This document shows, piece after piece, positions 9,174 through 17,674 of a stretch of DNA of 64,000 nucleotides (the stretch's first letter is position 1; every line of letters begins with the position of its first letter). The notes under the pieces are model-generated. The model was not told where the DNA came from and did no database searches. It was given only the letters and a program-made list of their open reading frames with translations. The DNA is from Xylophilus ampelinus (lineage in GTDB: Bacteria; Pseudomonadota; Gammaproteobacteria; Burkholderiales; Burkholderiaceae_C): positions 78,626 through 142,625 of the forward strand of contig NZ_QJTC01000008.1 in NCBI RefSeq assembly GCF_003217575.1, given 5' to 3'. Made by a program: the position numbers and the translations under genes.

Positions 9174-10705
9174 CAGCGCGCTCCCTCGGTTTTCTGGAAT
9201 GCCGTCTCGTACACCCGGCGGTAGCGGTCGAACATCATCTTGTCGGTGTAGTAGCGCTCGACCCGCGCGATCGCCGCGCGGCTGGCGGCGTGCCAGGCGT
9301 CGGAATCCTTGAGCAGCGACAGCGACGCGTCGGCGAGTCGCTGCGGGTCGGCGATCGGTACCACCTTGCCCGAGGCCCCCAGCGCACGGTCTTCTGCGTC
9401 CAGTCCTTCGATCAGCTGGCGGCACGATCCGACGTCGGTGGACACCGTCGGCACGCCAGCCGCATAGCCTTCGAGTATCACAAGCGGCAAGGCCTCGCTG
9501 ATCGAGGAGAGAATCACCAGACCGATGCGCGGCATCAGGTCTTCCACCCGCTGGAAGCCGAGGAAGCGGATGTTGTTCTCCAGCCCCAGGCTGCGCACGA
9601 GGTTCGTGCATTCCTGGGCGTAGGCCGGGTCTTCCTCGGTGGGCCCGGCGAGCCAGCCTTCTGCCAGCGGCAGCTGGTTGACCACCCGGCGCATCGCGCG
9701 GATGAAGGTCTTGATGTCCTTGATAGGCACCACGCGGCCGATCAGGCAGAGCACCTGCGGCACCTCGACCGGCCGCTGGCCGCGCAGCGGGGCGAAGCGC
9801 CCCAGGTTGATGCCGTTCGGTATGTTGAAGGTGCGCGCTGCGTCGGCGCCGTCGGTCACCTGGCGCAGCCGGTTGGTTTCGTAGAGCGCGATGATCGGAT
9901 CGGCCGCTGCATAGCAGTAGTAGCCGAGCCATTCGAAGAAGCGGATCCACATCTGGCGGAAGTACGACAGCTCGGTCGGGTCGCGCTGGAAGATGTTACG
10001 GTTGTCGCGGATCCACTCGCTCTTGAACAGATCGATCTTGCGTTCCTTGGTGTATATGCCGTGCTCCGATAGGATCAGCGGCACGCCCCGCATGTGCTGC
10101 ACCAGGCCGCCCAGGTAGCCGGCGTAGCCGGTCGAGGCGCAGTGCACCATCCGCACCGGCAGCATCTGCTGCGCCACGCGGGCCAGTGTCCAGAGCGGCT
10201 GGTACATGATCCGCACCGTCCAGAAGTAATCGACGAACGACGGGTCGGTACAGTGGTCGCGGTAGCCCTGGCAGATGATCTCCCAGGCCCGCTCGCTGTA
10301 GAGGAAATCTTCCAGAGGCAGCTGGCCGCCCGGCTGCATCTGCACTGTCAGTTCGCGGAAGGCGGCCATCGTCTCGGCGCTGCGGTCGCCGGTGCGAAAC
10401 GAATCGACCAGGGTGTGCACCATGTCGAGCGCGGCCCGGTTGCCCTTGCGCCGGGCCGGCATGCCGCGCGCCCCTAGGTGGTCGTAGAGGTAGTGCTCCT
10501 CGAAATGCACCACGTTGGCGGGCAGCTCGTACTTGAAGTTCGAATAATCCTCCTGACGGCTGCCCAGGAAGATGATCGCGAATGTGTACTCCGGGTATCC
10601 CCGAATGATCTGGTTGATCCAGCTCGATACGCCCCCGCTGACGTACGGAAAGGTGCCTTCCAGGATGAGCGCTATGTCGGCCTGACCGGCCTTGGGATGG
10701 CTCAT
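9173..10705 (-). CDS. pelF: Pel polysaccharide glycosyltransferase PelF
   Basis: This 510-residue GT4-type glycosyltransferase is the cytoplasmic polymerase of Pel and uses UDP-sugars. The N-terminus has ILEGTFPYVSGGVSSW, typical of PelF. The EX7E motif is E404 and E412 in ISEALPLVILEG, close to the P. aeruginosa positions, and the retaining-GT loop LCLIGRVVPIKD is present. ATG 10703-10705 was chosen because it overlaps the pelE stop (ATGA) and gives normal length; an in-frame upstream start at 10756 would add 17 residues inside pelE. It sits between pelE and pelG with four-base overlaps on both sides, indicating translational coupling. Confidence 0.94.
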   Translation of the reverse strand: MSHPKAGQADIALILEGTFPYVSGGVSSWINQIIRGYPEYTFAIIFLGSRQEDYSNFKYELPANVVHFEEHYLYDHLGARGMPARRKGNRAALDMVHTLVDSFRTGDRSAETMAAFRELTVQMQPGGQLPLEDFLYSERAWEIICQGYRDHCTDPSFVDYFWTVRIMYQPLWTLARVAQQMLPVRMVHCASTGYAGYLGGLVQHMRGVPLILSEHGIYTKERKIDLFKSEWIRDNRNIFQRDPTELSYFRQMWIRFFEWLGYYCYAAADPIIALYETNRLRQVTDGADAARTFNIPNGINLGRFAPLRGQRPVEVPQVLCLIGRVVPIKDIKTFIRAMRRVVNQLPLAEGWLAGPTEEDPAYAQECTNLVRSLGLENNIRFLGFQRVEDLMPRIGLVILSSISEALPLVILEGYAAGVPTVSTDVGSCRQLIEGLDAEDRALGASGKVVPIADPQRLADASLSLLKDSDAWHAASRAAIARVERYYTDKMMFDRYRRVYETAFQKTEGAR

Positions 10706-11715
10706 CGCGGCTCCCAGTAGTCGAGGATCGGCCGCAGGCGGGGCAGGGCGCGCCATTGGGCCAGCTCATGCATCAGCCGCCGGGTCTGTTCGAAATCGCG
10801 CCGCTGGAAGCACAGTTCGGCCTGGTAGGGCAGCAGCCGAGTGGCCGGAAGGCCGAGCGCACGGGCCAGCGCATAGGCGGCATCGGCGGCCTGTTGCTGG
10901 CCCAGCAGGTGCAGCAGTCGGCCGCGCCGCAGGTTGAGCTGCGGATGCTCGGGCCGGTGCTTCAGCACCTGTTCGCAGTAGCGCAGCGATTCTTTGATCG
11001 CATGGTCGCGCAGATCGCCCTGCACCAGCTCCTGGTAAACCAGCTCCCAGTACAGATCGGACAGGCGGTAGCTGGATTCTGTGGCGAGCGGCCCGGGCGT
11101 GTCGCCCTCGGTTTCCCGCGCCTGGCGCAGCGCATCCAGCTCGCTGTCGATCGTGCGGTTGATGCGCTTTTCCAGTGTGTCGAGCATGCCGTAGGCAAGC
11201 AGCCGCAGATCCTCGCTCGGGTCGCTCAGCACGGTGCGCAGCAGCGGCGAGGCGATACGGCCGGAGACGCGCTGCAGCGCCACCATCGCCCGCATGCGGG
11301 TTTGCATCGGCGCCTGGCTGTTCCCCAGGAAGGAGCGCAGCCCCGATTGGCGGAAGCTGCCCTGTATGCGCTGGTGGCGGTCGAACTCGGGCAGGCGCAG
11401 AGATTCGAAGGCGTCCTGCACGGTCGGACTGCGGTAGACCCGCAGCACGACCACCGCCAGCGCCACCCCGAAGAAGCCTGCGACCGGCACCGTATAGCTG
11501 AAGGCCGCCATCAATGCCAGCACCGGCGTGCGCGGCTTGGCCTGGGCGCCCGAGAGCAGGGGCAACAGGAATAGCGACAGCATGACGCACGCGACCCCAT
11601 GCACCGTCAGGTAGCTGAGCAGGGCGGCGTCGGAGTGGCCCTGCAGCAGGGCCGGCCCGCTCCAGGCGCCGATCTCCAGCAAAAGCGCCGAAATGCCGAT
11701 CTTGAGGTTAAGCAT
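10702..11715 (-). CDS. pelE: Pel biosynthesis inner-membrane protein PelE
   Basis: This 337-residue protein has two or three N-terminal membrane segments (about residues 1-60 and 68-92) followed by a soluble helical region with TPR-like repeats, for example the stretch from HRPEHPQLNLRRGRLLHLLG onward. This is the known layout of PelE, which scaffolds PelD and PelG in the Pel secretion complex. The length is close to the P. aeruginosa protein (~329). The start overlaps the end of pelD by eight bases and the stop overlaps pelF (ATGA). Sequence conservation in this family is low, so the call rests on architecture plus position between pelD and pelF. Confidence 0.9.
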   Translation of the reverse strand: MLNLKIGISALLLEIGAWSGPALLQGHSDAALLSYLTVHGVACVMLSLFLLPLLSGAQAKPRTPVLALMAAFSYTVPVAGFFGVALAVVVLRVYRSPTVQDAFESLRLPEFDRHQRIQGSFRQSGLRSFLGNSQAPMQTRMRAMVALQRVSGRIASPLLRTVLSDPSEDLRLLAYGMLDTLEKRINRTIDSELDALRQARETEGDTPGPLATESSYRLSDLYWELVYQELVQGDLRDHAIKESLRYCEQVLKHRPEHPQLNLRRGRLLHLLGQQQAADAAYALARALGLPATRLLPYQAELCFQRRDFEQTRRLMHELAQWRALPRLRPILDYWEPR

Positions 11716-13102
11716 GGGCCATTCCGTGGAGCCGCCGCAGCACCGTCAGGGGGTCGCCGTCGAGCGGCACGATATGCGGGAACACGCCGGATTCGGCGAG
11801 CGGCTGGCCGGTCTTCTGGTCCGACCACAGCTCCAGCCGGTTGATGTAGCCCTCGGCGGTGGCGCTGTCGCCGAGCGGCATCAGCATCGCGAGCACGTGT
11901 CGGCTCTCGCCCCGGATCAGCCAGCCTTCGTCCAGTTCGCGCTTCAGGCGCTGGATCTGGCCGGGCAGGCCCGCGTCGATCGCCCGCGGCAGGAATTCGA
12001 GCGCGACGATCACGCTCGGTACCTGGGCGGTGTCGCGGATGTGCGCCAGCCGCTGCGATTCGAACGCGAAGTTCGCCGGGCAATCGGGCAGCTGCGCCTG
12101 AATCGGCTCGGCCAGGGTCTGCATCGCCAGGCCGTCGGTGTAGTAGCCGAGCAGCAGGTTGATCGTCTGCAGGTTCTCGTCCTGCAGCGAGAAAAAGGGC
12201 ATGTCTTCGATTACCAGCAGACCGTAGATCTCGCCGCCCAGGTCGAGCAGCGGCGCCACCGCCAGGTACTGGGTCTGCTGCTGCCCGGCCAGCGCCTGGC
12301 TGACGTGGCAGAGCTTGCGCGTCTCCAGCGCCTGCTGCACCAGCGGGTCGTAGGGATCGATCGCCGCGCCGGCGCCGAGCCTGGCGATCGGTTCGGGCTC
12401 GATGCGCTCGTCGTCGGCCGCGTACAGAGTGGCCGACTCCAGCTGGCAGTACTGCGCCAGCAGCCGCAGCAGCGTCTCGGCGCCCTGCACCACGTTCTGG
12501 TCGGGGCCGCCCACGCTCTGCAGCGTCGAGAGCGCGTCGCGCATCGACATCGGCCGGCCGATCAGCTCCTGCTCCAGCCGGTCGTGCGACAGCCGCAGCA
12601 GGTAGTACTGCCGCACCAGGTGCTCCAGCCGCTGGTCGAGGTAGACCTGCACGTTCTCCGCTCGGCGGGTGCGCGCCTGCCACAGGCTCGAGAACTCGCC
12701 CACCAGCATCACCAGGATCAGGCCGCCCAGGAAATAGACCTGGGGAAAGTCGTCGTAGCCTCCCGGGTTCAGACCCAGCCAGCCGATCGCCAGCACGCTG
12801 GCGGCGCCCAGCCCCGCCAGCGGCCCGTAGCGCAGGGCGACGATGACCGGCGCCAGCCACGACCACGGGAACGGCGCCATCACCCACAGCGGATCCTGAG
12901 GCTCCAGCACGACGCCGAGCGCCAGCGCGATCAGCGGGAGCACCAGCGTTTCGACCAGCATGACCGGTGCGCGCGCGTCCGGATCGGCCAGCTTGCCGAG
13001 CAGGTTGGACGGCAGGTGGTTGACCTTCTTCGACTCGGCCGCGATCGGCGTCGGTTTGATCGCGCGGCGGCGTGCGGTGGGCGTGGTCGTCTCGGGGGCC
13101 AT
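11708..13102 (-). CDS. pelD: c-di-GMP receptor PelD
   Basis: This 464-residue protein has an N-terminal cytoplasmic tail, about four membrane segments (~46-140), a short coiled region, a GAF domain (~180-320) and a degenerate GGDEF domain (~330-464). The GGDEF active-site motif is absent, but the inhibitory-site motif RxxD is present as R388-E-L-D391. In P. aeruginosa the equivalent R367xxD370 binds c-di-GMP and switches on Pel production, so the same post-translational control is expected here. pelC ends seven bases upstream and pelE starts within its last codons. No active cyclase function is expected. Confidence 0.93.
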   Translation of the reverse strand: MAPETTTPTARRRAIKPTPIAAESKKVNHLPSNLLGKLADPDARAPVMLVETLVLPLIALALGVVLEPQDPLWVMAPFPWSWLAPVIVALRYGPLAGLGAASVLAIGWLGLNPGGYDDFPQVYFLGGLILVMLVGEFSSLWQARTRRAENVQVYLDQRLEHLVRQYYLLRLSHDRLEQELIGRPMSMRDALSTLQSVGGPDQNVVQGAETLLRLLAQYCQLESATLYAADDERIEPEPIARLGAGAAIDPYDPLVQQALETRKLCHVSQALAGQQQTQYLAVAPLLDLGGEIYGLLVIEDMPFFSLQDENLQTINLLLGYYTDGLAMQTLAEPIQAQLPDCPANFAFESQRLAHIRDTAQVPSVIVALEFLPRAIDAGLPGQIQRLKRELDEGWLIRGESRHVLAMLMPLGDSATAEGYINRLELWSDQKTGQPLAESGVFPHIVPLDGDPLTVLRRLHGMAHA

Positions 13103-13109
13103 GGCGGGA

Positions 13110-13661
13110 TCAGCGCGCCCGCGCCAGGCCGGCGTCGAGCAAATCGCGGATCAGCTTCTGCGCAACGCCCGAGAGCGCCTCGCGGCTCCAGCCGCTCTTG
13201 CCGCCGGTGCCGCTCCAGAGTGCGTCACCGGAGGCCACGTCGAGAATCTGCAGCGTCACGCCGACGGCCGGTTCGCCGTCGACGCCGACCTTGTAGCGCC
13301 ATTCGTCGACCGCGCCGGTCAGGGCGTAACTGGCCTTCTGATCGCGGGCCCAGGCCAGCACCTCCTGCTGGCGATTGGCATCGCCCGCGTCGAACAGTGC
13401 TTCCTGCTGGGTGCTGGTGGGGTAGCGCTGTATGCGTCCGACGCCGCGGGTTTGCAGCAGGGCCTGCGCGATCGCCTCGGCCCGGTTGCCGGCGAGCGGC
13501 GTCTCGGTGTGGTTGGCGAAGGGCAGCACGACCCAGGTGGCGTTGCGCTCCAGCTCGGGCGGCCGGCCGCGGTCGATGGTGGAACAGGCGCCGAGCAGCA
13601 GGGCGAGGCTGCCGACGACGACGGCGTGCCGACGCTGCAGCAGAAAGCGGTGGTGGGGCAT
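13110..13661 (-). CDS. pelC: Pel export lipoprotein PelC
   Basis: This 183-residue lipoprotein has the lipobox LLGAC (C26). The core ATWVVLPFANHTETPLAGNRAEAI and the TGAVDEWRYK and VTLQILDVASG segments match PelC, which forms a dodecameric ring on the periplasmic face of the outer membrane and guides the polymer to PelB. ATG 13659-13661 is preferred because it has a purine-rich ribosome-binding site (GAGAGGA) at good spacing. A start eight codons upstream (13685) would also fit and touches the pelB stop. It lies 23 bases after pelB and seven bases before pelD. Confidence 0.92.
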   Translation of the reverse strand: MPHHRFLLQRRHAVVVGSLALLLGACSTIDRGRPPELERNATWVVLPFANHTETPLAGNRAEAIAQALLQTRGVGRIQRYPTSTQQEALFDAGDANRQQEVLAWARDQKASYALTGAVDEWRYKVGVDGEPAVGVTLQILDVASGDALWSGTGGKSGWSREALSGVAQKLIRDLLDAGLARAR

Positions 13662-13684
13662 GGTGGATTCCTCTCGGGGCGACA

Positions 13685-16600
13685 TCAGAAATGGAGACGG
13701 TAGGTGAGCAGCATGCTGCGGGTCAGGCCCCGGACCTGCGGGCCCGACTTGCCGACGCCCCAGCTCAGGCCCAGGTGGTCGGCGCCGAGCACGCTGCCGG
13801 CCACGCCCGTGCGCAGCTCGTAGCCGGGGCCGAGGACGCTGTGCCAGGTGCGGCTCAGGGTGGCGAAGGGCCGGGCGGCACGGGTGTACTCCTGCTCGTA
13901 GCGCATGTTGGTGGAGACCTGCAGCCCGTAGAAGCTGAAGCTGCCGGGAAGGAAATAGTCCTGGCCCACGGTGCTCGTGCTCGGCGGCACGATGCGGGTG
14001 AAGGCCAGGTCGTTCGGGCCCAGGCCCGCCAGGTCGCGGCGCGAGAAGTTGTGGTGCGACCAGAACGCGCCGAACTCGATCGACGGTGTTTCCTGCCGGT
14101 AGGTGTGGCTGTAGTTGAGCCGGGTGTGCTGGCCGTTGCCGAGCGTCGCGCCGGTCTGCAGGCTGTAGGCCTCGTCCGCATAACCCAAGGTGAACTGGTC
14201 CTGGCGGGTGGCCTGGTAGCGCAGGGCGGCACCGGCCCGGCGCTTCTTGCCGGCGATGCGCAGGGCCAGGCTTTCCTGGCTGGGCAGGTCGGTGCCCAGG
14301 TCCAGCGTCAGCATCAGGCGATTGTCGATCCGCTGCTGGTGCTCGATCTGCAACGGGTTGTAGGCGCCTAGGCTTTCGCGGCGGCCTGCGCGCAGCATCG
14401 TGGTGCCGTCGTTGTGGCGCCAGTTGAGCTTCATGTCGAAGGCGCGCTCGTCGGGCGGGTTGACGATCACCAGCGCATCGGTGGCCCGGCGGCGGATGCT
14501 CGCGAACTCCAGGTCCAGCGACAGCCGCGGGTCGATCGCGATGTGGAGCACCGTGTCGACCTCGTCCTCGTCCATACCGCCCAGGCGCTGCAGCTTCAGG
14601 CCGCCGCCCACCGTGTCGCTGAAGGCGAGCAGGTTCTCGGTGAGCTGCAGGTGCAGCGGCTGGTCGTCGTGCTGGTCCTGTTGTGCCTCGAAGGCGGCGG
14701 TTTGCGCCAGGCGGATGTCGTCCACCGCCCGGGCGGCGTTGACCCGGTCGTAGCGGGGCAGCCGCTCGTCGAAAGCCTGCAGCAGTTGGCCGGTGGCGGA
14801 CTTGTCGTCCTCGGCCAGCGCGACGGTGATCTCTGCCCACAGCGGCCGGTTGCTCCGTTGGCCCTGACTGCGGGCGTACTGGTGCCGTAGGAAGCCCCGC
14901 TCGGCGGTGTATTCGCCGGCGTCCTGCAGCCAGCCGATGGCGGTCTCGGCCGCGGCGTTGGAGAAGTCGCCGCGTCCGTCGCGGTCGACCCGCAGCAGTT
15001 CGCGCAGCACGTCCTGCGCCGGGTCGCCCGGGCGCTGGGTCATGATCAGCCGGGTGCGGGCGATGCGCCGCGTCTGGTCCAGTCCCTCGTCGGTCAGCCA
15101 GCGGGCGCGTGCTTCGGCGGCCGACAGGCGGGTGCCGCCGTCGCCCGTGCGTGCCGACTGCCATTCGCGCGACAGCAGTTCGCGCCGCAGCCGCCAGGCA
15201 CGGTCGGTCTGCTGATTCTGGTCGAGCGCGTCGGCGTAGTTCATCAGCCAGAGGAAATCGCCCTGGTGGGCCTTCAGGTGAGGCGTGAGGTAACGGTCGA
15301 GCGATATCTGCGGCAAGGACAGCGCCTGGTAGGCGGCCGCCAGCGCACCGTGTATATCCTCGGTGCGGGCCCAGACCCGTTCCTGCGTGGTCAGCAAAGT
15401 GCGCAGCGACACCGCGTCGTTGCTGTCGATGAACAACCACAGCAGCGCCTGCCGCATCTCGGACGAATCCGGACTCTGTCGCAGCCCTGCTTCGAAATAG
15501 CGGCGGGCCTCGGGCAGGTTGCCGGTGTTCTGGTAGTAGCTGCCGGCCAGCCGCAGGAATTCCGGCAGCTGCCAGAGCGTGGCGGCGGCGCGGCGGGCGG
15601 CCTGCCGGCTCGCGTCCAGGCGACCGATGAGCCGCCCGACCTCGTCCCAGCGGTTGCGGCTGGAGTAGATCGACAGCGCACCGACCATGTGGCGCGGCTC
15701 TTCGAGCCGTTCCCAGGCCAGCACCGACACCCGCGCTGCTTCGAGCGGCTGGTCGTTTTCCAGGAGGCGCACCAGCGCGTCGTAGTCCGAGCTGTCGGTG
15801 TCCTTGCCTTCTACCAGCCGGCGGTAGGCCTGCACGGCCAAATCGTTGCGCTGGCGGCTTTCGGCCAGCTGGGCGGTCAGGCGCCAGTAGTCGTTCTGGT
15901 CCGCGCCCACGCTCGGCTGCTGCTGGGCGGCTTCCAGCCAGCGCAAGCCCTCGTCGGGCCGACCGTGGGTCAGGGCCAGCACGGCGGCGCGCATCGCCCT
16001 GGCCTGGGTCACCTGGCTCTTGTCGGACAGCAGGCGGCGCCAGCTGTCGAGCGCCAGGGTCGGCTGTCCGGCGCGTTCGGCCAAGTTGGCGAGCAGCTCC
16101 ACCGCCGACGGCGCCTTGGCATGGAGCTTCAGGTAGTCGAGCGCGGGCTGCGGCTCGCCGATGCGCTCGTAGGCCTCGACCAGGGCGCGTATCAGCGCGA
16201 GGTCTTCGGGGCGGTCGCGCAACTGGTGGCGCAGACCTTCGACCAGTGCGCGGTCGTCGAACTGGCCGGGCGCCAGCCGCAGCACCGACTGCCAAGCCTC
16301 GTCGCGGTCGGTCTTGCGGGCGATGTAGAGCCAGCTTTCCAGCGCCGACGCGGACCGCAGGGTCCAGTCGGACACGCGGGCCAGGCGCTCGCGCCACGCC
16401 AGGTCCTGCGGAAGGTTCTGCACCGCGACGTTCGCCAGCGACCAGGCGTCGTCGAGCTTGCGGTTCTCGACGAAGACCTCGTAGCCCAGGGTGTAGAGCT
16501 TGTCGTCGAAGGGCAGGCCGGGCACCGCGCCCGGCCGCGGGGCAGGGGGCGGCGCATCCGCCGCGGGCACGGCGGATGCCGCGGGGCGGGGCACCTCCTG

Positions 16601-17674
16601 CGCCATGCGGCGCTGCTGCCAGGTGCCGGCGTCGGCCACCGCCATCGCGGGCGGCAGCATCAGGTGGGCGCCGTCGTCATAGCCGTACTGCGCGGGCGAC
16701 GCGTCGCCCGCTGCGCCGTGCAGCGGGCGCAGCAATGCGCCGACGGGCGCCATGCTGCCGATCACGATCGCCGTGGTGTCGGGCATCTGCCGCATCAGCG
16801 AGATGCGCAGCAGGCGGCGCACGTAGCGGTCGGCCACCGCCGGTTTACCCGCAGCGCGCGCCAGGTTGGTGATCATCAGCAGGGTCTGCGCATCGTCCGA
16901 GAGCGGACCCAGTTCGCGCTCGGCCAACGCCAGGGCCGCCACCGGCTGGTTGCCCGACTGCAGAGACTTCACCGCGGCCATGTAGTAGGCCTTGGCCTGC
17001 TGCGGATCGGGCGTCGCCTGGCGCGCCAGCAGGTAGAGCTCGGCGCATGCGGCGTAGTCGGAGGTGCCCAGCGCCTCCTTTGCGGCCTGTTCGTAGAGTT
17101 GCGCGGCTTCGCGCGGATCGGTCGCTTCCGCAGCCAGTTGGCGGGTCAGCACCACGCCGACCACGCGGTCTTGGAAGTCGGCCGTGCGGCGCGCCAGCAG
17201 TATCTGGCGCTCGATCGGCCAGCGCTCCCGTGCCAGCGTTTTCAGCTGGAGCTTCAGATCGTCGCGCAGGTCCTTGCGGCGCTCGGCGTCTTTCTCGGGG
17301 GTGCGCTGGTAGTCGGCATATGTCAGGTCCCAGAGGCTCCAGAGCGCATCGCGGTGCAAAGCCGGATCGGACGAGTCGAGTGCCGGCTGCAGCGTCGCGC
17401 GCGCGTCGGCCATTTCGCCCATCGCGATCTGGCGCTGGGCCAGCAGCAGCCGCAGGCGCGGGTTGTCCGGGTCGCTGTGCAGAAGGTTGTTCAGGTAGGC
17501 CACGGACAGGGCTACGTCGGCCGTGTCGGAGAGCCGCAGCTCCAGCGCCTGCTTCGGATAGAGCAGCCACAGGCCTCCCCCCACCATGCTGGCCAGCAGG
17601 GCGATGAGCCAGGGGGGTGCCAGTACCGGCCGCTCAACGGGCTGGGCACTGGAGCTGGATTTGTGCTGCAGCAT
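13685..17674 (-). CDS. pelB: Pel outer-membrane export protein PelB (TPR scaffold and beta-barrel)
   Basis: This is a 1329-residue protein with one N-terminal membrane helix (about residues 20-40), a long periplasmic array of TPR repeats, and a C-terminal beta-barrel. The last strand ends MLLTYRLHF, with a terminal aromatic residue typical of outer-membrane barrels. PelB is the export pore for Pel and its TPR region binds PelA to promote deacetylation. It is somewhat longer than the P. aeruginosa protein (~1193), mainly in the TPR part. The start overlaps the end of pelA by 41 bases, suggesting coupled translation. Confidence 0.93.
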   Translation of the reverse strand: MLQHKSSSSAQPVERPVLAPPWLIALLASMVGGGLWLLYPKQALELRLSDTADVALSVAYLNNLLHSDPDNPRLRLLLAQRQIAMGEMADARATLQPALDSSDPALHRDALWSLWDLTYADYQRTPEKDAERRKDLRDDLKLQLKTLARERWPIERQILLARRTADFQDRVVGVVLTRQLAAEATDPREAAQLYEQAAKEALGTSDYAACAELYLLARQATPDPQQAKAYYMAAVKSLQSGNQPVAALALAERELGPLSDDAQTLLMITNLARAAGKPAVADRYVRRLLRISLMRQMPDTTAIVIGSMAPVGALLRPLHGAAGDASPAQYGYDDGAHLMLPPAMAVADAGTWQQRRMAQEVPRPAASAVPAADAPPPAPRPGAVPGLPFDDKLYTLGYEVFVENRKLDDAWSLANVAVQNLPQDLAWRERLARVSDWTLRSASALESWLYIARKTDRDEAWQSVLRLAPGQFDDRALVEGLRHQLRDRPEDLALIRALVEAYERIGEPQPALDYLKLHAKAPSAVELLANLAERAGQPTLALDSWRRLLSDKSQVTQARAMRAAVLALTHGRPDEGLRWLEAAQQQPSVGADQNDYWRLTAQLAESRQRNDLAVQAYRRLVEGKDTDSSDYDALVRLLENDQPLEAARVSVLAWERLEEPRHMVGALSIYSSRNRWDEVGRLIGRLDASRQAARRAAATLWQLPEFLRLAGSYYQNTGNLPEARRYFEAGLRQSPDSSEMRQALLWLFIDSNDAVSLRTLLTTQERVWARTEDIHGALAAAYQALSLPQISLDRYLTPHLKAHQGDFLWLMNYADALDQNQQTDRAWRLRRELLSREWQSARTGDGGTRLSAAEARARWLTDEGLDQTRRIARTRLIMTQRPGDPAQDVLRELLRVDRDGRGDFSNAAAETAIGWLQDAGEYTAERGFLRHQYARSQGQRSNRPLWAEITVALAEDDKSATGQLLQAFDERLPRYDRVNAARAVDDIRLAQTAAFEAQQDQHDDQPLHLQLTENLLAFSDTVGGGLKLQRLGGMDEDEVDTVLHIAIDPRLSLDLEFASIRRRATDALVIVNPPDERAFDMKLNWRHNDGTTMLRAGRRESLGAYNPLQIEHQQRIDNRLMLTLDLGTDLPSQESLALRIAGKKRRAGAALRYQATRQDQFTLGYADEAYSLQTGATLGNGQHTRLNYSHTYRQETPSIEFGAFWSHHNFSRRDLAGLGPNDLAFTRIVPPSTSTVGQDYFLPGSFSFYGLQVSTNMRYEQEYTRAARPFATLSRTWHSVLGPGYELRTGVAGSVLGADHLGLSWGVGKSGPQVRGLTRSMLLTYRLHF

